Positions 17,458 through 26,619 of a stretch of DNA of 64,000 bases are shown here, piece after piece. This stretch comes from Pseudonocardia hierapolitana (GTDB taxonomy: Bacteria > Actinomycetota > Actinomycetes > Mycobacteriales > Pseudonocardiaceae). Under the pieces are notes generated by a model, which did not search any database, was not told where the DNA came from, and saw only the letters and a list, made by a program, of their open reading frames with translations. The stretch spans positions 2,418,001 to 2,482,000 of the forward strand of contig NZ_VIWU01000001.1 in NCBI RefSeq assembly GCF_007994075.1, in the 5' to 3' direction. Both the position numbers and the translations under genes were made by a program. Numbering within the stretch: the stretch's first letter is position 1; each line of letters begins with the position of its first letter.

Positions 17458-18734
17458 CCGGACCGACCTCGCCGGAGCAGCCGTGGCCGGTACGCACGGT
17501 TGCCCGCAAGATCGCCGAGTGGGTCGACCGGCTCGGTGCGGTCTGGGTGGAGGGCCAGCTCGCCCAGGTCACGGCGCGAGCCGGGACCGGTACCGCGTTC
17601 CTGGTGCTGCGCGACCCGGCGGCCGACGTGTCGCTGCAGCTCACCGCCCCGATCGGGCTGGTGCGCGACGGTGGTCCCGCGGTGGCGGAGGGCAACCGGG
17701 TCGTCGTGCACGGCAAGCCCTCGTTCTTCCTCGGCCGCGGCACGCTCTCCCTGCGCGTCGACGACATCCGCGCCGTCGGCATCGGGGAGCTGCTCGCGCG
17801 CATCGAGCGGTTGCGCAGGCTGCTGGCCGCCGAGGGGCTGTTCGACCCCGCCCGCAAGCGCCGCCCGCCGTTCCTGCCGCGCTGCATCGGCCTGATCACG
17901 GGCCGCGCGTCGGCCGCGGAGCACGATGTCGTGACGAACGCGCAGGCCCGCTGGCCCGCGGTCCGGTTCCGGATCGAGTCGGTCGCCGTGCAGGGCGCCC
18001 TCGCGGTGCCGCAGATCGTCGACGCGCTCGGCGTGCTCGACCGCGACCCGGACGTGGACGTCATCGTGATGGCGCGCGGCGGCGGCAGCGTCGAGGACCT
18101 GCTGCCGTTCTCCGACGAGACGCTCTGCCGGGCCGTCGCCGGCTGCCGCACGCCGGTGGTCTCGGCGATCGGGCACGAGCCGGACACCCCGCTCGTCGAT
18201 CACGTGGCCGACGTGCGCTGCTCCACCCCCACCGAGGCCGGCCGGCGGCTCGTGCCGGACATCGGGGAGGAGACCGCGCGGATCGCCGGGCTGCGCGACC
18301 GGGCCCGCCGGGCACTGGCCGGCTGGGTGGACCGCGAGGAGCGCCTGCTCTCCGCGCTGCGCGGCCGCCCGGTGCTGGCCGAGCCGCTGCGCGCCGTCGA
18401 TGCCCGCGCGGTGGAGGTCGAGCGGCTGCGGGAGGCCGCACGCACGTGCGTCGAGCGCGGGCTGGAGCGGCGCGCCGACGACCTCGAGCACGTCCGCGCC
18501 CGGCTGGCCACCCTCGGTCCGGCCGCCACCCTCGCCCGGGGCTACGCGGTGGTGCAGCGGGTGACCGAGGACGGTGCCGGCCCGCCGCCGGTGCTGCGCT
18601 CGGTCGACGAGGTCGGGCCGGGTGACCGCCTGCGGATCCGGGTGGCCGACGGGGCCGTGGCCGCGACGGTCGGCGACACCGCCGCGAAGCGGAACGGCAC
18701 ACGAGCGAAGAAGACGAAGGCGAGCACGACATGA
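17454..18734 (+). CDS. xseA: Exodeoxyribonuclease VII large subunit
   Basis: The 426-residue subunit has an N-terminal OB fold ([27 protein letters not shown]) and the Exonuc_VII_L catalytic core ([75 protein letters not shown]). A long helical arm follows, and [11 protein letters not shown] lies near the end. With XseB it degrades single-stranded DNA. GTG 17454 overlaps the preceding stop. The gene ends ATGA-coupled to xseB. The C-terminus carries a short Lys/Arg-rich tail. Confidence 0.97.
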   Translation: MTGPTSPEQPWPVRTVARKIAEWVDRLGAVWVEGQLAQVTARAGTGTAFLVLRDPAADVSLQLTAPIGLVRDGGPAVAEGNRVVVHGKPSFFLGRGTLSLRVDDIRAVGIGELLARIERLRRLLAAEGLFDPARKRRPPFLPRCIGLITGRASAAEHDVVTNAQARWPAVRFRIESVAVQGALAVPQIVDALGVLDRDPDVDVIVMARGGGSVEDLLPFSDETLCRAVAGCRTPVVSAIGHEPDTPLVDHVADVRCSTPTEAGRRLVPDIGEETARIAGLRDRARRALAGWVDREERLLSALRGRPVLAEPLRAVDARAVEVERLREAARTCVERGLERRADDLEHVRARLATLGPAATLARGYAVVQRVTEDGAGPPPVLRSVDEVGPGDRLRIRVADGAVAATVGDTAAKRNGTRAKKTKASTT

Positions 18735-18949
18735 ACGAACGCCCCGGCGTCGACGGGCTGGGCTACGAGCAGGCCCGCGACGAGCTCGCCGAGGTGGTCC
18801 GCGCCCTCGAGGCAGGCGGCCTCGGTCTCGACGAGTCCGTGGCCCTGTGGGAGCGCGGTGAGGCGCTGGCCCGCCGCTGCGAGGAGCAGCTGGCCGGCGC
18901 CCGGGAACGGGTGCAGAAGGTGCTGGACGAGGCCGACGCTTCGGACTGA
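18731..18949 (+). CDS. xseB: Exodeoxyribonuclease VII small subunit
   Basis: The 72-residue protein has the XseB signature [44 protein letters not shown], a helical hairpin that binds the arm of XseA. ATG 18731 overlaps the xseA stop, so stoichiometric coupled translation is expected. It is followed by a palindromic terminator-like hairpin at 19000-19039. Confidence 0.97.
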   Translation: MNERPGVDGLGYEQARDELAEVVRALEAGGLGLDESVALWERGEALARRCEEQLAGARERVQKVLDEADASD

Positions 18950-18999
18950 AGCGTCCGACTGAGCCCCGCCCCTTTCCGACGAGCGGCGCTGTCGTGCCA

Positions 19000-19039
19000 C
19001 TGAGGGCTCCGCGCTCGCTTCGCCGCGCGCAGCCCTCAG
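19000..19039. terminator. Hairpin between convergent xseB and monooxygenase genes
   Basis: CTGAGGGCT (19000-19008) pairs with AGCCCTCAG (19031-19039), with additional GC-rich pairing in the loop. It lies between two convergent genes and could serve both strands. Confidence 0.6.
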
Positions 19040-19058
19040 ACATGCAGCGTGTCGGTAC

Positions 19059-20282
19059 CTATCCGACGAACGCGCCGCTCGTCGGAGGGGAAACCGCGTA
19101 GTCGGGGAGCTCGATCGCGTCCGACTTGCCGAACTGGGCCGCCATGAGGTTCCGCAGCGGCCAGCGGTTCATCCAGCGGACCGCCTGCGTCCGGAGCGCG
19201 ATCTCCAGGCGCGTCCTCGGCACGAAGCCGTTCACGCCGCCGGGCGGCAGCTCCTGCGCCTGGGCGATGTAGGGGCGCATCACGGCCTCGTAGGCGGCGA
19301 AGGCGGTGCGGTGGTCACCTGCGGCCCGCGCCAGCTCGCCGGCCAGCACGTACGCACCCACGAGCGCGGTGCTCGTGCCGAGGCCGGACAGCGGCGACGG
19401 GCACCATGCGGCGTCGCCGAGCAGGACGACCCGGCCCGACGACCACGACTCCATGCGCGTCTGACCGAGCTCCTCGACGACCAGGTCGCTGCTGTCCTGC
19501 AGGTCGGCGATCACCTGGTCGGCCACCCACCCGGTACCTGCGAACGTCCGGGTGAGCAGCGCGCGTTGCGCGGCGGCGTCGCGCCGGTGGACGCCCGTCG
19601 GCGGCGTGCGGAACCCCATCAGCGCCTTGACACGGCCGGACACCCGATCCGGGCGCAGCGCGAGCATGGTGGCGGGCGCGTTGTACATCCGCATCCACCC
19701 GTCGAGCCCGTACCGGTCCGGCACCGTGAAGAACGCCGTGACGCACCCCAGCGGGCGGACGAACCCCTCCTCCGGCCCGAACGCCAGCGCCCGCACCCCG
19801 GAGTGCAGCCCGTCGGCGCCGACCACGAGCCCGAACCGGCGCTCGGCCGAGCGCTGGAACCGCACGAGGACACCGTCCTCGTCCTGCTCGATCGCGGTGA
19901 CGGCGTCGTCGTAGACGTACTCGACACCGTCCCGGGCGGCATCGAGGAGGACCTGGGCGAGGTCGCCACGCATCACCTCGATCTCCGCGACGACGCCCTC
20001 ACCGCCGAAGGCCTCCGCGGACATCTGCCCGAGCGACCGACCGTTCGTGTCGACGTAGGCGATGCCTCGCTCCTCGACCGTGACCGCGCGGACGGCGGGC
20101 AGCAGGCCCATGCGCTCGACGACGGTGCGACCGGCGCCGCGCAGGTCGACCGTCTGGCCGCCGGGACGTGGAGCGGGCGACCGCTCCACGACCGTGGGCC
20201 GGTAGCCGGAGCGCGCCAGCCAGTGGGCGAGGGCCGGGCCTGCGATACCGCCACCGGAGATCAGGACACTCTTCTCGTGCAC
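19059..20282 (-). CDS. FAD-dependent aromatic-ring-type monooxygenase
   Basis: This is a 407-residue group A flavin monooxygenase (PHBH/TetX-like). The Rossmann motif is VLISGGGIAGPALAHWLARSGYRPTVVER, the FAD contact is GADGLHSGVR, and the second FAD motif is RVVLLGDAAWCPSPLSGLGTSTALVGAYVLAGEL. The substrate cannot be told; related enzymes hydroxylate aromatic compounds or inactivate tetracyclines or rifamycins. GTG 20282 is chosen (VHEKSVLISGGG), with AAGGGAG upstream. It is divergent from the GntR-TetR regulator at 20475, and palindromes lie in the shared promoter region, so ligand-dependent control by that regulator is likely. Confidence 0.9.
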   Translation of the reverse strand: MHEKSVLISGGGIAGPALAHWLARSGYRPTVVERSPAPRPGGQTVDLRGAGRTVVERMGLLPAVRAVTVEERGIAYVDTNGRSLGQMSAEAFGGEGVVAEIEVMRGDLAQVLLDAARDGVEYVYDDAVTAIEQDEDGVLVRFQRSAERRFGLVVGADGLHSGVRALAFGPEEGFVRPLGCVTAFFTVPDRYGLDGWMRMYNAPATMLALRPDRVSGRVKALMGFRTPPTGVHRRDAAAQRALLTRTFAGTGWVADQVIADLQDSSDLVVEELGQTRMESWSSGRVVLLGDAAWCPSPLSGLGTSTALVGAYVLAGELARAAGDHRTAFAAYEAVMRPYIAQAQELPPGGVNGFVPRTRLEIALRTQAVRWMNRWPLRNLMAAQFGKSDAIELPDYAVSPPTSGAFVG

Positions 20283-20316
20283 CGTACGACTCCCTTCGGT
20301 TCTTCTACGCGAAGGA

Positions 20317-20331
20317 CCGTACGTCGTACGG
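20317..20331. promoter_or_regulatory. 15-bp palindrome CCGTACG-T-CGTACGG upstream of the monooxygenase
   Basis: A perfect 7-bp inverted repeat lies 35 bp upstream of the monooxygenase GTG, with a related half-site CCGTACGAC at 20282-20290. It is a candidate operator for the TetR half of the divergent regulator. Confidence 0.55.
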
Positions 20332-20383
20332 ACACCGGGCAGCAACTACGTTAGCCCTGCTTACCTGCGGCTATCCGGCGAGA

Positions 20384-20393
20384 GCACTAGTGC
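20384..20393. promoter_or_regulatory. Palindrome GCACTAGTGC, operator candidate 1
   Basis: The 10-bp palindrome is extended by a second overlapping one (AGTGCACT, 20390-20397). The same core recurs at 20442, 58 bp away, in front of the GntR-TetR gene. AGTGCACT fits the general NyGT-Nx-ACNy form of GntR-family operators. Confidence 0.55.
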
Positions 20394-20441
20394 ACTAACA
20401 TCGGCGCATCCCGCGCGACAAGCGCCGCCCAGCGCCCAGCC

Positions 20442-20451
20442 GCACTAGTGC
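20442..20451. promoter_or_regulatory. Palindrome GCACTAGTGC, operator candidate 2
   Basis: This is an exact second copy of the 20384 palindrome, continuing as GCACTAGTGCAC to 20453, about 22 bp before the GTG at 20475. It is suited to autorepression of the regulator gene. Confidence 0.55.
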
Positions 20452-20474
20452 ACCCTTCTTCCGGGAGACGGAAC

Positions 20475-21377
20475 GTGACCGAGACCACCTCCGCGCGCAT
20501 CGCCGCCGACCTCCGCTCGCGCATCGCGGCGGGCGAGTTCGCCCCCGGTGACCGCGTCCCGTCCACCCGGGAGCTCACCCGCCGCTGGGGCGTTGCGATG
20601 GCCACCGCCACCAGGGCGCTGTCCCTCCTGCAGGACGAGGGCGTGCTGCGGTCGGTGCGCGGCGTCGGCACGGTCGTCGCCGTCCGTCCGTCCAGCGCGC
20701 GCCCCGCCCGGCGCCGCGGGGCGGGCCCGAGCCCGGCGCGTGACGACATCGTCCGTGCCGCGATCACCATCGCCGACGCGGAGGGCCCCGCGACGCTGTC
20801 GATGCGCCGGATCGCGGCCGATCTCGGCATCCCCACGATGACGCTCTACCAGCACGTCGCGAGCAAGGACGAGCTCGTCACGCTCATGATCGACCGGGCC
20901 TTCGGCGAGGAGCCGCTGCCTGCGCAGGCCTCGCCGCACTGGCGCGAGGCGCTGGAGATCGCCGCGCGGCTGGAGTGGGCCGTCTTCCGCCGCCATCCCT
21001 GGCTCGCCCCCGCGATGTCGCTCACCCGCCCTCAGCTCGTGCCGAGCGCGCTCCGCTACACCGAGTGGGTGCTCGCCGCCCTCGACGGGCTCGGCCTGGA
21101 CCCCGACCGGGCCTTCAACATCCACATCATGGTGTTCAGCTACGTGCGGGGCATGGCGGTGAACCTCGAGTCGGAGGCCCAGGCCGAGGCCGAGAGCGGC
21201 CTGACCGCCGACGAGTGGATGGACGCGCACGCCGGCACCCTCACGTCACTGGCCGCGGGAGGGGACTTCCCGCACGTCCGGCGGATCAGTGTGCTCGACT
21301 TCGACCTCGACCTGGACGCCCTGTTCGAGCTCGGCCTGCGCTGCCTGCTCGACGGCCTCCGGGGTGTGCTGCCCTGA
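20475..21377 (+). CDS. Chimeric GntR-TetR transcriptional regulator
   Basis: The ~300-residue protein carries two DNA-binding domains. The first is an N-terminal GntR winged helix (RIAADLRSRIAAGEFAPGDRVPSTRELTRRWGVAMATATRALSLLQDEGVLRSVRGVGTVV). After a basic linker comes a TetR helix-turn-helix (LSMRRIAADLGIPTMTLYQHVASKDEL) with a C-terminal TetR_C ligand domain. GTG 20475 (VTETTSARI) is preceded by GGGAGACGGA; an ATG at 20448 would start inside the palindrome. Such GntR/TetR fusions are known in actinomycetes, usually beside flavin monooxygenases or transporters. It is expected to repress itself and the monooxygenase at 19059. Confidence 0.9.
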   Translation: MTETTSARIAADLRSRIAAGEFAPGDRVPSTRELTRRWGVAMATATRALSLLQDEGVLRSVRGVGTVVAVRPSSARPARRRGAGPSPARDDIVRAAITIADAEGPATLSMRRIAADLGIPTMTLYQHVASKDELVTLMIDRAFGEEPLPAQASPHWREALEIAARLEWAVFRRHPWLAPAMSLTRPQLVPSALRYTEWVLAALDGLGLDPDRAFNIHIMVFSYVRGMAVNLESEAQAEAESGLTADEWMDAHAGTLTSLAAGGDFPHVRRISVLDFDLDLDALFELGLRCLLDGLRGVLP

Positions 21378-21447
21378 CCCGACAACCAGGGGTGGGATCG
21401 GGGTCGTTCCCGATCACATCTCCGGCCGGCCCGGGCACATTTCGGAC

Positions 21448-22149
21448 GTGCCCGGAAACGATCGAACGTGGCGGCAGCTGACGGTGTGGCTGCACGTCGT
21501 GACGTCCCTCGGCTGGATGGCGCTGGCTCTGACCCTGCTCGCGCTGCTCGCCCTCTCCGTCTCGGACCCGGCCCACGCGGCGAGCGCGACGGCGATGGCC
21601 CATTTCCTCGACACCGTCCTGCTGGCACCGCTGGCCAACGCGTCGGCGTCCACCGGCCTGGTGCTCTCCCTCGGCACGGCGTGGGGGCTGATCCACCAGC
21701 GGTGGGTGCTCACCAAGTTCGCCCTCACGCTCGGCCAGCTCTACGCCGGGATCTTCCTGCTCTCCGACGCGCTCGGCGAGACCGCCGCGACCGTCCACGC
21801 CGAACCCGCTCTCGTCGCCGGAACGGCCGCGATGGCGGGCGCGCTCGGCTTCCAGGCGTGGCTGTCGGTCACCAAGCCGTGGCCGCGGACGCGCTGGGCC
21901 CGCCACCGCGACACCGGCCGCCCGGTCCGGCTCCCGACAGCGCCGGCCGCGCTCTTCGCCGCGGCGGTGCTCGCCCCGCTCGTCGACATCGCCGTCGGAA
22001 CCGTGGTGGGGTTCCCGACACCCGTGCTGTCGCTGCTGTCGGTGGTGGCGGCGGCCGTCGTGCGACGGCGTGCCCTGCGGGCACCGAGGGCCGCCGGACG
22101 GATGCAGTACGGGGACACCGCGGCCGCAATCGGCGAGACTCGTCCGTGA
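21448..22149 (+). CDS. Multi-pass membrane protein of unknown function
   Basis: The 233-residue protein has about five hydrophobic helices. The first is LTVWLHVVTSLGWMALALTLLALLAL, followed by TVLLAPLANASASTGLVLSLGTAWGLI, a segment with KFALTLGQLYAGIFLLSDAL, and paired helices near the C-terminus. The pattern is reminiscent of DUF2269-like integral membrane proteins. GTG 21448 (VPGNDRTWRQL) is chosen; further upstream the frame overlaps the regulator antisense-like. It follows the GntR-TetR regulator by 70 bp in the same direction. Function is not known. Confidence 0.7.
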   Translation: MPGNDRTWRQLTVWLHVVTSLGWMALALTLLALLALSVSDPAHAASATAMAHFLDTVLLAPLANASASTGLVLSLGTAWGLIHQRWVLTKFALTLGQLYAGIFLLSDALGETAATVHAEPALVAGTAAMAGALGFQAWLSVTKPWPRTRWARHRDTGRPVRLPTAPAALFAAAVLAPLVDIAVGTVVGFPTPVLSLLSVVAAAVVRRRALRAPRAAGRMQYGDTAAAIGETRP

Positions 22150-22173
22150 CGTACCGGTCCGGAGCGAGCGGGA

Positions 22174-22602
22174 GTGAGCGCGGTGACCTTGACGAGCGTG
22201 TGGGTGCAGACCCACTCCGACGGGCTGGTGCGCGCCGACCAGGTCATCGGCATCGAGGCGCACTCGACCGCAGGCCTCCGGGACACGCCGTCGCACTGGC
22301 TGCTCGACGTCGTGCTCGCCACCTCGGTCGGCAGCGGCTACCGCGAGAGCTGGACCGTCACGGCGTTGCACCGCACGCTGGCCCAGACCGCGTTCCCGCC
22401 CGAAGGTTCGTCCATGGCGCTCGCCGGGCTGCTCGCCCGGCTCGACACGATCAGCGCCATGGGGATCATCACCGTCGAGAAGGAGGACCCCGCGGTGCCC
22501 GACACCGACGCCTTCACCGCGAGCGCGAGCGGCATCCGCTTCCGGTTCATGCCGTTCCCGCCGCCTGCGCCGCAGGACCGCACGGACGCGGAGTACCTCT
22601 GA
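22174..22602 (+). CDS. Conserved-looking hypothetical protein
   Basis: This is a soluble 142-residue protein starting at GTG 22174 with purine-rich GGAGCGAGCGGGAG upstream. It has no motif I recognise. Strong third-position G/C bias and a Shine-Dalgarno support real coding. Segments such as VWVQTHSDGLVRADQVIGIEAHSTAGL and LAGLLARLDTISAMGIITVEKED suggest an alpha/beta fold. It lies 24 bp after the membrane protein gene and ends one base before the flavoprotein ATG at 22604, so it is probably co-transcribed with both. Confidence 0.6.
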   Translation: MSAVTLTSVWVQTHSDGLVRADQVIGIEAHSTAGLRDTPSHWLLDVVLATSVGSGYRESWTVTALHRTLAQTAFPPEGSSMALAGLLARLDTISAMGIITVEKEDPAVPDTDAFTASASGIRFRFMPFPPPAPQDRTDAEYL

Positions 22603-22603
22603 G

Positions 22604-23608
22604 ATGGCGCGGATGCGGGTGGCGGTGGTCGGTGCCGGGGTGGTGGGCCTGTCCGCCACCGCCGCGCTGCTGGAGCGCGGAGCCCAGGTGGTCTGCTACG
22701 AGCGGGCGGACGAGCCGATGGCGGAGCGGTCCGTGGGGTCGTCCCGGATCTTCCGGTTCGCGCACCGCGAGCCGGAGCTGGTGGCGCGGGCCGCCGACGC
22801 CCGTGTCGGGTTCGACCGGTGGGCGGAGCGGGCCGGCCGCCCCATGATCGTCCCCTCCGGATGCGTGATCAGCGGTGCGGACGTCCCGGCGTGGGCGGCG
22901 GCCATGGAGGCGGCGGGCGCGCTGTTCGAGATGCAGCCGGACCCCGACGGGCTCCGGCTGCCCGCCCGCCTGGCTCCGACCGAGGCGTTGCTCGACCCGT
23001 CCGGCGGGGTCGTCGACGTCGACGCGGTCCGGGAGTACCTCACCGGCCTCACGGAGCGAGCTCTTCGACACGAACCGGTCGACGCCGTCGACGCCGACGG
23101 TCACGTGTGGACCCGGAGCGGGCCGGCCCGGTTCGACGCCGTCCTCCTGGCCGCGGGGGCCGGCACCCCGGCGCTCGCCGCGCGGGTCGGGATCGCGGTC
23201 CCGGACGAGATCGAGCACCACGCCCGGTTCACGTTCCCGGTCGATCCCGCAGTTCCGTGGCGGAGCTGGATCGACCTCCCCGCGACCGGGCTGGGCACCT
23301 ACCAGCACGCGAGCGGGCCCGGCCGGTGGGCCGTCGGCGGCCACCTCGACCCGGCCGTCACGAGGTGGGAGGTCGGGCGGGACGCGGCCACCGCGGCCTC
23401 GCGGGAAGCGGTGCTGGAGTACGCGCGCGAGCACCTCACCGTGGAACCGCGGATCATCGAGACGGTCTACTGCACGCCGATCCCGGGCCTCGGCGACGGG
23501 TTCCGGGTCCAGCGCGCCGACCGGGTGGTCGCGGTGCACGGGGAGAACCTGTTCAAATTCGCCCCGGTGCTCGGCGCGACCCTCGCGGCCGCGTGCGAGG
23601 CGGTCTGA
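22604..23608 (+). CDS. FAD-dependent oxidoreductase, sarcosine oxidase/DAO-like
   Basis: The 334-residue flavoprotein of the DAO superfamily has the dinucleotide fold at the N-terminus (VAVVGAGVVGLSATAALLERGAQVVCYER), the MSOX-like stretch SVGSSRIFRFAHREPELV, and the C-terminal KFAPVLGATLA. A Cys in ETVYCTPIPGLGDGF aligns with the position that carries covalent FAD in monomeric sarcosine oxidases, so covalent flavin is possible. The substrate is probably an N-methyl or secondary amino acid or a related amine, but this is not determined. It begins one base after the preceding stop codon. Confidence 0.82.
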   Translation: MARMRVAVVGAGVVGLSATAALLERGAQVVCYERADEPMAERSVGSSRIFRFAHREPELVARAADARVGFDRWAERAGRPMIVPSGCVISGADVPAWAAAMEAAGALFEMQPDPDGLRLPARLAPTEALLDPSGGVVDVDAVREYLTGLTERALRHEPVDAVDADGHVWTRSGPARFDAVLLAAGAGTPALAARVGIAVPDEIEHHARFTFPVDPAVPWRSWIDLPATGLGTYQHASGPGRWAVGGHLDPAVTRWEVGRDAATAASREAVLEYAREHLTVEPRIIETVYCTPIPGLGDGFRVQRADRVVAVHGENLFKFAPVLGATLAAACEAV

Positions 23609-23625
23609 TCAGCGGCGCGGTCTGA

Positions 23626-24222
23626 TCAGCGGCGCGGCGCGATGACCTCGCCGCGCACCGCCGCCGCGGCGAGCACCCGGAAGTCCGCCTCGCTCCCGCT
23701 GCCGGTCACCAGCACCCGCACCCCGTCGACATCGGTGATCCAGATCGGTTCGCCGCGCTGCCCGGCGTAGGCCACCCACTGCTGCCCGTCGACGTCGACG
23801 GGGCCCTGCGCCTGCGCGGCCGCGCCGCCCGCCTCGGCGCGCAGCATCGCCTCCTCGCTGGCATCACCTTGCTGCAGGCGCAGGTACCGCCCTTCCGGCG
23901 TGAGGAATCCGGCGCTCACGACGCGGCCGCCCTCGGGCAGGGACGTCCGGTCCACCGCGTTGGCCCGCCAGCCGTCCGGCACCGCCGGGACGCGCAGCGG
24001 GAACGTGGAGTCCACGGCGAGCCGCGTCAGCTCGGCGGGAACGTCGACGACCGGGAGCCGCGACGAGTCGACCGTCGGGCCGGTGGGCGCGAACGTGCAC
24101 GAGCGCGACAGCCCGCCCGCGACGAGCACGACCAGCGCGAGCACGGCGAGGGCGCCGAACATGTCGCGCAGCTTCAGTGCCGAACGCGGCGGCTTCGCCG
24201 GCGGGCCGGGTTGGGAGCTCAC
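23626..24222 (-). CDS. DUF4245 membrane-anchored protein
   Basis: The 198-residue protein has a short cytoplasmic N-terminus, one transmembrane helix ([20 protein letters not shown]) and an extracytoplasmic DUF4245 domain. The domain is recognisable by [34 protein letters not shown] and [15 protein letters not shown]. Function is unknown in the family. Its position next to glpX matches mycobacteria (Rv1100 beside Rv1099c, from memory). It is divergent from glpX across a 183-bp region that contains a four-unit tandem repeat. Confidence 0.85.
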   Translation of the reverse strand: MSSQPGPPAKPPRSALKLRDMFGALAVLALVVLVAGGLSRSCTFAPTGPTVDSSRLPVVDVPAELTRLAVDSTFPLRVPAVPDGWRANAVDRTSLPEGGRVVSAGFLTPEGRYLRLQQGDASEEAMLRAEAGGAAAQAQGPVDVDGQQWVAYAGQRGEPIWITDVDGVRVLVTGSGSEADFRVLAAAAVRGEVIAPRR

Positions 24223-24242
24223 GACCTCAATCGTGCATCACG

Positions 24243-24310
24243 TCGTGCCGATGGTCTCGTCGTGCTGGTGGTCTTGTCGTGCTGGTGGTCTTGTCGTGCT
24301 GATGGTCTCA
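24243..24310. repeat. 4 x 17-bp tandem repeat in the DUF4245-glpX intergenic region
   Basis: Four uninterrupted 17-bp units of the form TCGTGCTGGTGGTCTTG occupy 24243-24310. Units 2 and 3 are identical; units 1 and 4 differ from them at three positions each. The repeat lies between divergent promoters about 96 bp before glpX. It is not CRISPR-like because there are no spacers. Confidence 0.9.
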
Positions 24311-24405
24311 GTGCGGATCGACACGACCTCGGACCGTCGCGGCATCTGCGAGGATCGAACTCCACAAGGCCCGCGCCACCGTCGCCGCGGGAGAAGGAGG
24401 GCGAG

Positions 24406-25482
24406 ATGACCACATCCGAGGGCGTGGCGACCCCACGCGAGAGCCGACGCGAGGCACCGGACCGCAACCTCGCGATGGAGCTCGTCCGCGTCACCGAGGC
24501 GGCGGCGATGGCGGCGGGCCGCTGGGTGGGACGCGGCGACAAGAACGGTGGCGACGGCGCGGCCGTCGACGCGATGCGCCAGCTCATCGGCACCGTGTCC
24601 ATGCGGGGCGTCGTGGTGATCGGCGAGGGCGAGAAGGACGAGGCGCCCATGCTGTACAACGGCGAACACGTCGGCGACGGCACCGGCCCCGAATGCGACG
24701 TGGCCGTCGACCCGATCGACGGCACCACCCTGATGTCGAAGGGCATGCCCGGCGCGGTGGCCGTGCTCGCGGTGGCCGAGCGCGGCGCGATGTTCGACCC
24801 CTCGGCCGTGTTCTACATGGAGAAGCTCGCCGTCGGCCCCGAGGCGGCCGACGTCATCGACATCACCGCGCCCATCGGGGAGAACATCCGCCGCGTCGCC
24901 CGTGCCAAGCACCTCGAGGTCAGCGACGTCACGGTCTGCGTGCTGGACCGCCCGCGGCACGCGTCACTCGTGAAGGAGATCCGCAGCACCGGGGCGCGCA
25001 TCCAGTTCATCTCCGACGGCGACGTCGCGGGCTCGATCTCCGCGGCCCGCCCCAACACCGGCATCGACCTGCTCATCGGCATCGGCGGCACCCCGGAGGG
25101 GATCATCAGTGCGGCCGCCCTCAAGTGCATGGGCGGCGCCATCCAGGGGCGGCTCTGGCCGCGCGACGACGAGGAGCGGGCGAAGGCCGTCGCCGCGGGC
25201 CACGACCTCGACCAGGTCCTCACCACCGACGAGCTCGTCCGCAGCGACAACGTCTTCTTCTGCGCCACCGGCGTGACCGACGGCGACCTGCTGCAGGGCG
25301 TGCGCTACTGGGCGGGCGGCTGCACCACGCAGTCGATCGTCATGCGTTCGAAGTCCGGCACCGTGCGCATGATCGAGGGCTACCACCGGCTCACGAAGCT
25401 CCGTGAGTACTCCTCTGTGAACTTCGACCTGTCGGCCGAGCAGCTGGAGGCCGGGGAGCACACGCCGCCGCCCCTGCCGTGA
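24406..25482 (+). CDS. glpX: Class II fructose-1,6-bisphosphatase
   Basis: The 358-residue GlpX-type FBPase II converts fructose-1,6-bisphosphate to fructose-6-phosphate in gluconeogenesis. The Li-sensitive phosphatase-fold motifs are present: [18 protein letters not shown] and [17 protein letters not shown], then [15 protein letters not shown] and [23 protein letters not shown] 24406 is preceded by GAAGGAGG. It is the essential gluconeogenic FBPase type of actinobacteria. A 10-bp-stem hairpin follows immediately and overlaps the end of the convergent LuxR gene. Confidence 0.97.
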   Translation: MTTSEGVATPRESRREAPDRNLAMELVRVTEAAAMAAGRWVGRGDKNGGDGAAVDAMRQLIGTVSMRGVVVIGEGEKDEAPMLYNGEHVGDGTGPECDVAVDPIDGTTLMSKGMPGAVAVLAVAERGAMFDPSAVFYMEKLAVGPEAADVIDITAPIGENIRRVARAKHLEVSDVTVCVLDRPRHASLVKEIRSTGARIQFISDGDVAGSISAARPNTGIDLLIGIGGTPEGIISAAALKCMGGAIQGRLWPRDDEERAKAVAAGHDLDQVLTTDELVRSDNVFFCATGVTDGDLLQGVRYWAGGCTTQSIVMRSKSGTVRMIEGYHRLTKLREYSSVNFDLSAEQLEAGEHTPPPLP

Positions 25483-25483
25483 A

Positions 25484-25509
25484 CCCGGTCCGACCCCTAT
25501 CGGACCGGG
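25484..25509. terminator. Bidirectional hairpin between glpX and LuxR gene
   Basis: CCCGGTCCGA (25484-25493) pairs perfectly with TCGGACCGGG (25500-25509) across a 6-nt loop. It starts 2 bp after the glpX stop and covers the last codons of the opposing gene. Confidence 0.75.
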
Positions 25510-26267
25510 AGGAGGCCCAGGCGCTGTGCCTGCAGCACCGCAGCCAGCCGGTCACCGACGCCCAGCTTGGTGTAGAGCCGTTCGAGGTGCTTGTGCACCG
25601 TGCGTTCGGTGATCAGCAGCTTGCGGCCGATCGCGGCGGCGGTGAGGCCGTCGGCGAGCTCCCCGAGCACGGCGAGCTCGCGCGGCGTGAGGTGCATGCT
25701 GGTGGCCACGTCACGAGCGCCCCCGCCGAAGCCCGTCCGGGCGGCAACGACCTGGCGGTCGAGCCCGCGGAGCAGGTGCTGCACGGTCAGCGCCAGCTGC
25801 ACCTCGTCCGGGGTGAAGGGGTCGGCGCGCCCCAGGACGAACGCGCGGTGGCTGTGCTGGCCGACGTGCAGGGGCAGCGCCAGCTGCGACGGCACTCCCC
25901 ACGAGACGGCCACCTCCCGCCAGCTCGCCTGCGCCGCCTCGTCCGCGAACCGCGCCGGCACGTCGGCCACCTGGATCGCCCGCCAGTCGCCGGTCGCGAG
26001 GTAGTAGCGCAGGATCGGGTGGCACGCCGGGACGCAGCACGCGCCCCAGTGGTCGACCTCGGCGCGGTGCCCGCAGAACTGCTCGCCGCGCGGCCACACC
26101 CGCTGCACGGCGCCGCGCCCCGGCTCACGGTAGTTGTAGGCCGCGGCGAGGAGCCCGAAGCTCGCGTGCAACTGCGCGGCGATCCGTTCGTCGGGCAGCT
26201 CGGTGAGCGGAGCGGACAGCAGATCGCCCACCAGGCCCAGCCAGCTCCGCTCGCGGGTGCGGTCCAT
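25497..26267 (-). CDS. LuxR-family transcriptional regulator
   Basis: The 256-residue protein has a C-terminal LuxR/FixJ helix-turn-helix ([55 protein letters not shown], about residues 190-245). The upstream ~180-residue sensory region looks GAF-like, has paired Cys/His ([22 protein letters not shown]), and lacks a receiver Asp. The cluster of Cys residues could bind metal or respond to redox state, but this is inference. It is encoded convergent to glpX; the likely targets are not evident. Confidence 0.85.
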   Translation of the reverse strand: MDRTRERSWLGLVGDLLSAPLTELPDERIAAQLHASFGLLAAAYNYREPGRGAVQRVWPRGEQFCGHRAEVDHWGACCVPACHPILRYYLATGDWRAIQVADVPARFADEAAQASWREVAVSWGVPSQLALPLHVGQHSHRAFVLGRADPFTPDEVQLALTVQHLLRGLDRQVVAARTGFGGGARDVATSMHLTPRELAVLGELADGLTAAAIGRKLLITERTVHKHLERLYTKLGVGDRLAAVLQAQRLGLLPVR

Positions 26268-26619
26268 GGCGATGGCCTCGCCAGGGGGACGCGGCGGCGT
26301 TAGCGCGCCACGGCAACCCTCACCCGCGCGGAGGCCCGGTTCCCACGGTCAGCGGACACCAGCACCGCGGCGCCGTCTTCCCGCAGCACCGCGCGGCCGG
26401 GTGGGCCGCCGGCCCGGCACGCTCGTTCTTCCCGGGCTCGTGGAACCCGCTCCCGCCCCTCGGGCGCGGCCGCTCGTGGAGGCGGAAGCGGGAGAACGGC
26501 ACCCGCCGATGGTGGCGCCTGCGGCCCCGCAGCGGGATACGCACAACTGCGTATTCCGGCGGGGTGGGCGCCGCCACCCCTTGATGCACGCAGCCCGCCT
26601 GTGGGAGAAGACTGGCCGC
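26268..26619. other. 352-bp intergenic region between LuxR gene and fumC
   Basis: No convincing gene is seen. The stretch must hold the divergent promoters of the LuxR gene and of fumC. A less GC-rich patch near 26545-26560 (ACAACTGCGTATTCC) may be part of the fumC promoter, but hexamers cannot be assigned. No RBS-like purine run is obvious before fumC apart from GGGAGAAG. Confidence 0.4.

Noticed and set aside
24243..24310. Possible CRISPR array
   Set aside because: The 17-bp units are directly contiguous with no spacers and no cas genes are nearby; it is a simple tandem repeat.
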